Shown here: positions 8,299-12,898 of the stretch, in pieces
Position numbering within the stretch: the first letter of the stretch is position 1
Layout: the number at the start of each line of letters is the position of its first letter
NCBI GenBank assembly: GCA_002346535.1
Contig: DDZZ01000067.1
Location: 98,930 to 111,827 of the forward strand
Length of the DNA: 12,898 bases
Reading direction: 5' to 3'
Origin: Opitutales bacterium UBA2995
GTDB taxonomy: Bacteria > Verrucomicrobiota > Verrucomicrobiia > Opitutales > UBA2995
Made by a program: the position numbers and the translations under genes
The notes under the pieces: generated by a model
The model's database searches: none
What the model was told of the DNA's origin: nothing
Seen by the model: the letters and a program-made list of their open reading frames with translations, nothing else

Positions 8299-9747
8299 AT
8301 GAAACATCCACATCAGAGAGGATCTTGTTCCTGCCCGGGCCGAATGACACCCGATTTGTCGCGACGTGGGTTTCTGAAACATTCGTCTGCCGCATTTGGT
8401 TGGATGGCATTGAGTGGGTTGTTCGGAGACCGGGCCTATGGGGCAATAATGCCTCAACCTCATTACAAACCCCGTGCCAAGAATGTTATTTTCTGTTTCA
8501 TGGACGGAGGTCCCAGTCATGTGGATACCTTTGACCCCAAGCCGATGTTAAGCAAATTTCAGGGGACTAAAATTGGTCCCGATGCTGTTTCTCACCGTTC
8601 ACAATCCGCTGCGGAACGTGTTTGGCTGGGCAGCCCCTGGGAATTCAAACAACGGGGTCAAAGCGGTCTTTGGGTGAGTGAACTCCTTCCCAATATCGCG
8701 AAACTGGCGGACAAGATTTGCGTAGTTCGTTCCATGTTAGGAGAACTTCCCCTGCATGGTCAGCAAAACCTGCTTCTCCATACGGGCCGCATATTGGGTC
8801 AGGCTCCCAGTTGGGGATCCTGGGTATCCTATGGTCTGGGTACCGAAAACCAGGATCTTCCGGGGTATGTTGTCTTGAATAATGATTGGGTTCCAAACGG
8901 AGGATTGGAAAACTTCAGCTGCTCATTTTTACCGGCTTCGCACGAGGCAACAATGATGCGGGCCAAAGGTGTACCAGTCGACAACATTGCCCCTACAGGA
9001 ATGGCCGATATACAACGCCGCAAATTGGAATTATTAGCTATCCAGGACCAGGAATTTGCGGCCAGGTCTTCCGAACAAAGGGCTATCGAAGGCGCCATTG
9101 CGAACTACGAAACTGCATTCAAAATGCAAACAGCAATCCCTGAGGTGGTCGATATTTCCAGTGAACCACAGCACATTCTAGATCTTTACGGGATCGGTTC
9201 CTCAGACGAACATCAGCATTTTTACGGTACCCAAGCGATAAGGGCACGGCGGCTCATTGAGGCCGGTGTCCGATTTGTGGAAATCACCTGTCCGAGTTTT
9301 GATGATAATAATTCCCCATGGGACCAACATGATGAGCTCAAGAAACTGCATGAAAAAAATGCACGGGTTACTGATCAGTCGGTAGCCGCGTTGATTATCG
9401 ATCTTGAGCGGCGTGGACTTTTGGACGAAACGATCGTTGTCTGGGCCGGGGAAATGGGCCGTACCCCCCATACTCCTGAAATCAAAGAAGGCTGTGGCCG
9501 GGACCATCATGTGGATGGATACACCATTTTCATGGCTGGCGGCGGGTTCCGGCAGGGGATCGCCTATGGAGAAACCGATGAAATGGGCAATGCGGTGGTT
9601 GAGAACAAACTCGATATTCACGACATACACGCCACGATCCTGCATCAGTTGGGTATCGACCATGAAAGGCTGACCTTCCGCCATGGAGGTCGAGACCATA
9701 GCCTAACCGATGTCCATGGACGAATTATATCCGACCTGCTAATTTAG
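8299..9747 (+). CDS. DUF1501 protein, Tat-exported, alkaline-phosphatase/sulfatase fold
   Basis: DUF1501 proteins belong to the alkaline phosphatase superfamily and accompany DUF1549/DUF1553 proteins across Planctomycetes and Verrucomicrobia; their substrate is unknown. The ATG at 8299 gives 482 residues. A textbook Tat signal, SRRGFLK at 21-27 with Arg22-Arg23, precedes a hydrophobic stretch (AAFGWMALSGLFG), implying export in a folded state. Family landmarks are MDGGPSHVDTFDPKP (68-82) near the start of the mature protein and WAGEMGRTPHTPEIKEGCGR followed by DHHVDGYT and an AGGG motif at about 380-420; those motifs contain the acidic and histidine residues expected to bind metal. The cysteine of true sulfatases is not present in a CxPxR context. 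The frame is open to 8209 inside the upstream gene, and another ATG exists at 8344 just before the twin arginines, so the exact start is uncertain; 8299 leaves a 19-base gap to the upstream stop. The two genes are surely co-transcribed. Confidence 0.92.
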   Translation: MKHPHQRGSCSCPGRMTPDLSRRGFLKHSSAAFGWMALSGLFGDRAYGAIMPQPHYKPRAKNVIFCFMDGGPSHVDTFDPKPMLSKFQGTKIGPDAVSHRSQSAAERVWLGSPWEFKQRGQSGLWVSELLPNIAKLADKICVVRSMLGELPLHGQQNLLLHTGRILGQAPSWGSWVSYGLGTENQDLPGYVVLNNDWVPNGGLENFSCSFLPASHEATMMRAKGVPVDNIAPTGMADIQRRKLELLAIQDQEFAARSSEQRAIEGAIANYETAFKMQTAIPEVVDISSEPQHILDLYGIGSSDEHQHFYGTQAIRARRLIEAGVRFVEITCPSFDDNNSPWDQHDELKKLHEKNARVTDQSVAALIIDLERRGLLDETIVVWAGEMGRTPHTPEIKEGCGRDHHVDGYTIFMAGGGFRQGIAYGETDEMGNAVVENKLDIHDIHATILHQLGIDHERLTFRHGGRDHSLTDVHGRIISDLLI

Positions 9748-9757
9748 CTTTTCTTAG

Positions 9758-9781
9758 TGTAGAAAGCGCTCGCAGCGCAAT
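9758..9781 (+). repeat. Weak GTAG-footed hairpin, possible degenerate REP unit
   Basis: TGTAG at 9758-9762 is followed by a perfect five-base stem GCGCT (9766-9770) and AGCGC (9774-9778) around a CGC loop. The layout, a GTAG foot then a short GC-rich hairpin just downstream of a stop codon, echoes the REP arms at 5131-5192, but the sequence match is short and it may be chance. No T-run follows, so it is not a terminator. Confidence 0.25.
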
Positions 9782-9801
9782 CCGTGACGATCAATGTGCT
9801 A

Positions 9802-9975
9802 TTAAGTTTGCCCGTGGTTCGCTTTTTCAAGCAATGCATGGCAAGCTTTTATCTGTGTCTCTTGCAGGGCCGTAAAACGCGAAGCTTTTTGTATATCAAC
9901 CTCCGAGTAAACTCTGCGGCGAGACAGTGTGACAATTTTTTCGGTGATTGCATTTTTTGATAGAGGTATCTTGTC
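9802..9975 (-). pseudogene. Minus-strand coding remnant or frameshifted small gene, unrecognised
   Basis: Read on the minus strand, 57 codons are open before a TAA at 9804-9802. The translation has a natural-looking amphipathic composition (LSRRRVYSEVDIQKASRF, then TALQETQIKACHALLEKA). The frame has no ATG, GTG or useful TTG, and a TGA at 9978-9976 closes it upstream. An ATG in the neighbouring frame reads Met-Gln-Ser-Pro-Lys-Lys up to an A6 run (the T run at 9936-9941 on the + strand). One additional A in that run would fuse it to the long frame and give a protein of about 50 residues. It could be a frameshifted small gene, a C-terminal remnant of a lost neighbour, or a chance open frame. 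I recognise no family. Confidence 0.3.
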
Positions 9976-10083
9976 TCACCTATCTCTCAAGAAACAGGAC
10001 AAGAACAATATCCAGAGCCGCCTGAATCGCTTCGGCGTTTAAAATTCAGTAGTTTCTGGCTCTTCTTTGGGCCAGGGGCCATT

Positions 10084-11439
10084 GTGGCCTGCGTCACCAT
10101 CGGCAGTGGTGAAACGGTATTTGCTTCGCGGGGCGGGGCCATTTTCGGGTATGCCTTGCTCTGGGTTTTTGTCCTCAGTACACTGTTTAAGGGGATTCAG
10201 GTTTATGCCGGATCGCGTTTCATGGTCCTGACGGGGGCTCATCCTCTCGAAAGTTGGGCTAAAATACCAGGACCCAAAAACTGGCTGGTCTGGCTAATGG
10301 TTTTTCTGACCGTTTTGTGGATGCCGTTTTACTTGGGTGGCGGCCTCCCGCGAATGCTGGGCGACTTTATGAACTCGGCCATCGGGTGGCCGAGCTTGGA
10401 AAATACTCAACACTATGAATTTTTCGGAAGGATGTGGGGTACCGTCTTCATCCTTGTCTGCATCACCCTGACCCTGGTGCAGCGCTATGGATTCCTGGAA
10501 AAAGTCCAGACCACCATGGTCGCCATTCTCCTGGTCTGCATGCTCTTTGCCGCGGCGACTTGTCATCCGGACTTCTCCGCCGTCCTGGGCGGATTAGTTA
10601 TTCCCCGCATTCCGGATTACGAACCCTGGGTCAAGGAGATCCCGTCTATGGCTGGGCGTGACCGCTTCGTCGAGGTGATCGTTTATCTGGGAGCGATTGG
10701 TGGAGGCACCCAGGACTATATCGGTTACCTGGGCATGATGCGGGAGAAAGGCTGGGGGATGCTCCATACCACAAAGAAGAAGTTCTTTTTCCGGAGCGCC
10801 ATCGACGAATCCGCCGAGAACGTGGATCGTGGTCGCCAATGGATGCGCGCTCCCCTCATCGATACAGGTACCTCCTTCTCAGTCATGCTGATCTTTACCC
10901 TGTGCTTTGCTGTGCTGGGAGCGGCCATCCTCAATCCGCAGCAAATCGCCCCGGAGGGGAACCAGTTGCTGACGCGACAGGCTAACTTCCTGGTACGGGA
11001 GGATCAGTCCGCCTTTTTTCAAGTGTTGCTGATCTGGGTCTATCGCACCGGGACCTTCTTCGCAATTTTCGGCACAATTTACGGAGCCTATGAACTTTAT
11101 ACGCGGACCACTCGAGAATGTCTGGCAGCGGCGATGCCCCGCTTGCGTAAAGTAACCTTGCAGCGGTTCCGGGTCCTGACCGTAGCCTGGTGCGGCATAC
11201 CAGGGCTGTTGTTGTTATGGCTGACCGATAAGGACCCGGTCGCCATCCTGACCCCAGCGGCCATCGTCAGTTCAACCCTGGCTTGTGGAGTCTGGTGTTT
11301 TGCCATGCTGTGGTCTGATGCCAAGCACCTACCCGGGTCCTTGCGCATGCCACGGATTCTGCGGATTGGCGTGCTGGTTTCCGGATTAATTCTCTTCGCT
11401 CTGGGCCTGGTCGCCCTATACAAGCAATACCTCCAATAA
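10084..11439 (+). CDS. Divergent Nramp-fold membrane transporter, 5' end uncertain
   Basis: Predicted inner-membrane secondary transporter of the Nramp branch of the LeuT-fold (APC) superfamily, with about 11 hydrophobic segments; from the GTG at 10084 these include about 17-40, 67-89, 119-137, 144-162, 198-218, 262-284, 312-335, 365-381, 385-410 and 427-447. The homologous frame clearly continues upstream: codons 9964-10083 encode an acidic, proline-containing tail and then FSSFWLFFGPGAI, the first half of TM1. Yet between the TAG at 9961 and the GTG at 10084 there is no ATG, GTG or TTG in frame, so the true start is non-canonical, lost, or beyond a frameshift. TM1 reads IGSGE (6-10) where metal-transporting Nramps have DPGN, and TM6 reads GGGTQDY (206-212) where they have the MPH motif. 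Substrate is therefore probably not a simple divalent metal. It ends four bases before the M81 peptidase gene, implying one transcript. Confidence 0.75.
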   Translation: MACVTIGSGETVFASRGGAIFGYALLWVFVLSTLFKGIQVYAGSRFMVLTGAHPLESWAKIPGPKNWLVWLMVFLTVLWMPFYLGGGLPRMLGDFMNSAIGWPSLENTQHYEFFGRMWGTVFILVCITLTLVQRYGFLEKVQTTMVAILLVCMLFAAATCHPDFSAVLGGLVIPRIPDYEPWVKEIPSMAGRDRFVEVIVYLGAIGGGTQDYIGYLGMMREKGWGMLHTTKKKFFFRSAIDESAENVDRGRQWMRAPLIDTGTSFSVMLIFTLCFAVLGAAILNPQQIAPEGNQLLTRQANFLVREDQSAFFQVLLIWVYRTGTFFAIFGTIYGAYELYTRTTRECLAAAMPRLRKVTLQRFRVLTVAWCGIPGLLLLWLTDKDPVAILTPAAIVSSTLACGVWCFAMLWSDAKHLPGSLRMPRILRIGVLVSGLILFALGLVALYKQYLQ

Positions 11440-11443
11440 GACG

Positions 11444-12898
11444 ATGGCTTTGACTTCGCCCAGGATTGCGATCGGCTCGATATTTATCGAGTGCAACCAA
11501 TTGGGAGGAGTACCCACAGGTATCGACTGCTTTGAACGTAGTGAACTGAATCGGGGTCCTGTGGTGCTGCAGCAGGAGGCCGGTGTCGTCGGAGGGATGC
11601 TCCGTGTTCTCCGGGCGCGAAATGCCCAAACTGAACCTCTCCTGGTAGCAACCGCTTGTCCAGGCGGGACCTTGACTGCTTCGTGTTATGCTCAACTGAA
11701 GGAGGAACTACTGGATCATCTCCGTCGCTCGCTTCCCTTGGACGGGTTGCTCCTGCCCTTGCATGGCGCCGCGGCCGCCGAAGGGACTGGGGATCTCGAG
11801 GGCGATCTGCTGGCGGCGGTCCGGGAAATCACAGGGCCTCAACTTCCCATTGTAGTGACCCTAGATCTTCACGCTCACATCACCGAGCCGATGGTCCGGC
11901 TGGCCGATGCTTTGATCGCCTGGGAAACCTATCCCCACCGTGACGCGTTCTCCACCGGGGAACGAGGCGCCCGGATGATCCTTGACATCATTGAGGGCAA
12001 CCTGCGGCCCGCCTTGGCCATGGCCAAGGTCCCAGTCCTGGTTGGCTCCGTTCACGGCAATACCGAAGGGAACGGACCCTTCGCCGACATTATGAGGGAG
12101 GCCAAATCCTGGGAGGGCGTGGGAGGAGTCGTCTCGACGAGCATCATTCATGTTTATCCCTACCTGGACCAGCCAGACCTGGGATCTGGAGGGCTGGTCA
12201 TCACGGACGACAATCCGTTACTAGCACGTCAAAAGGCCCTGGCCCTGGCCGATCTTTACTGGTCCCGACGTTTCGATATGGACCCTGAGGTGTTTTCTCC
12301 GCATGACGCTATTAAGCGCGGTCTTGGGATCGAGGGAGGCCCGGTATTGCTGGTGGAAACCGCTGATTGCTGTGGAGGTGGCGCGGCCGGGGATAGTGTT
12401 ACCACCTTGCGTTCTCTGCAGGCTTTGGCCGCCGAAGAACCCTGTCTGGTTCCAGTGGTTGATCCCGAGGCTGCTCGACTTTGCCATCAACGGGCTGTGG
12501 GGGACTTTCTGACGGTTAGATTGGGACATCATCTCGATCCACGCTGGGGCGACCCCATCGAGTGGTCTGCGGAGTTGGTGGCACTCAGCGATGGCCGATT
12601 CCGCTATTCTGGAGGTATCTGGGAAGGGCAGGAAGGTCGCATGGGGCCCTCCGCCGTTCTGAAGCAGGGCGGCATTGAAGTTCTGGTAATGTCCAATGCC
12701 ACTTATGATTGGGCGGACGAACAATTCCGGTCAGTGGGATTGCAGCCTGAGAAGGCCCGGTTCGTCGTGGTGAAGAATCCGATTAATTTCCAGGTGGGCT
12801 ATCGCGATGTAGCCGGGGCGGCATTCATTCTCGACACGCCCGGCCCCACCCCAGCAACTCTGAGAGCTGTAACGTACCGTAACATGAAGCGCCCCTAC
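11444..12898 (+). CDS. M81 family metallopeptidase (MlrC-like), 3' end cut by window edge
   Basis: An uninterrupted frame of 485 codons runs from the ATG at 11444 to the last base without a stop; homologues usually end soon after the last motif seen (YRNMKRPY), so only about 5-15 residues are missing. M81 enzymes include MlrC, the zinc peptidase of microcystin breakdown. The N-terminal domain (about 1-290) carries IECN with Glu16, LPLHGAA with His107, LDLHAH with Asp141 and His143, and TYPHRD with His165. The spacing of His107, Asp141, His143 and His165 equals that of the zinc and active-site residues I recall for MlrC (150, 184, 186, 208). The C-terminal MlrC domain (about 298-485) has ETADCCGGGAAGD in place of the more common DNPGGG form, then VVVKNPINFQ. 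There is no signal peptide, so it is cytoplasmic. The four-base gap to the transporter suggests it acts on what the transporter imports. It probably cleaves an amide or peptide-like bond; the substrate is unknown. Confidence 0.9.
   Translation, partial: MALTSPRIAIGSIFIECNQLGGVPTGIDCFERSELNRGPVVLQQEAGVVGGMLRVLRARNAQTEPLLVATACPGGTLTASCYAQLKEELLDHLRRSLPLDGLLLPLHGAAAAEGTGDLEGDLLAAVREITGPQLPIVVTLDLHAHITEPMVRLADALIAWETYPHRDAFSTGERGARMILDIIEGNLRPALAMAKVPVLVGSVHGNTEGNGPFADIMREAKSWEGVGGVVSTSIIHVYPYLDQPDLGSGGLVITDDNPLLARQKALALADLYWSRRFDMDPEVFSPHDAIKRGLGIEGGPVLLVETADCCGGGAAGDSVTTLRSLQALAAEEPCLVPVVDPEAARLCHQRAVGDFLTVRLGHHLDPRWGDPIEWSAELVALSDGRFRYSGGIWEGQEGRMGPSAVLKQGGIEVLVMSNATYDWADEQFRSVGLQPEKARFVVVKNPINFQVGYRDVAGAAFILDTPGPTPATLRAVTYRNMKRPY

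Larger units (their letters stand above)
9748..10083. other. Noncoding or partly decayed gap; possible recombination junction
   Basis: This 336-base gap separates the DUF1501 gene from the first canonical start codon of the transporter. Its last part (9964-10083) is clearly the upstream continuation of the transporter frame. The first part contains a small hairpin at 9766-9778 and a minus-strand open frame at 9802-9975, listed separately. No T-tailed terminator follows the DUF1501 gene, and I could not identify a convincing promoter. Confidence 0.5.

Noticed and set aside
9766..9778. Terminator for the DUF1501 transcript
   Set aside because: The stem is only five pairs and no T-run follows.
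11656..11943. A 95-codon + strand frame inside the M81 gene
   Set aside because: It is out of frame with the 485-codon M81 frame, which carries all family motifs; its Arg/Ser/Gly-rich translation is a shadow.
12221..12724. A 167-codon minus-strand frame opposite the M81 gene
   Set aside because: It lies entirely antisense to the MlrC C-terminal domain, with no recognisable motif; long antisense frames are common in GC-rich genes.

Overview
The window looks like a chromosomal segment of a Verrucomicrobia bacterium, most likely from the Opitutia (Puniceicoccales/Opitutales) branch. The case rests on three things: a very long TonB-dependent receptor whose N-terminus has the 'LDPF.IS...VGYEA..SLAGTRLNT' style I associate with that group, a DUF1549/DUF1553 plus DUF1501 gene pair (a Planctomycetes/Verrucomicrobia hallmark), and a secreted sulfatase. 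All assignable genes are on the + strand.

Left part (1-5104): an AT-rich leader, a 1126-residue TonB-dependent outer-membrane receptor, a strong intrinsic terminator, then a secreted Cys-type sulfatase with the full active-site set of the iduronate-2-sulfatase group. A striking inverted repeat (5131-5192) follows; it looks like a REPIN, i.e. two GTAG-footed REP hairpins head to head.

Middle part (5271-9747): a Sec-exported DUF1549/DUF1553 protein with one CxxCH haem-like motif and a large insert between its two domains, followed after 19 bases by a Tat-exported DUF1501 protein of the alkaline-phosphatase/sulfatase fold. Together with the receptor and sulfatase this suggests a cell-envelope module for uptake and desulfation of a sulfated organic compound, probably a polysaccharide. 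The substrate cannot be read from the sequence.

Right part (9748-12898): a gap of about 340 bases holding a weak hairpin and a minus-strand open frame that looks like a gene remnant, then a divergent Nramp-fold transporter whose TM1 and TM6 metal-binding motifs are replaced and whose 5' end has no canonical start codon. Four bases later begins an M81 (MlrC-type) metallopeptidase that runs off the right edge with only a few residues missing. This pair is visibly more GC-rich than the rest, so the gap may be a recombination junction. The best candidate for an undescribed system is this transporter/M81 hydrolase pair. No tRNA, rRNA, CRISPR array, transposase or integrase was seen.
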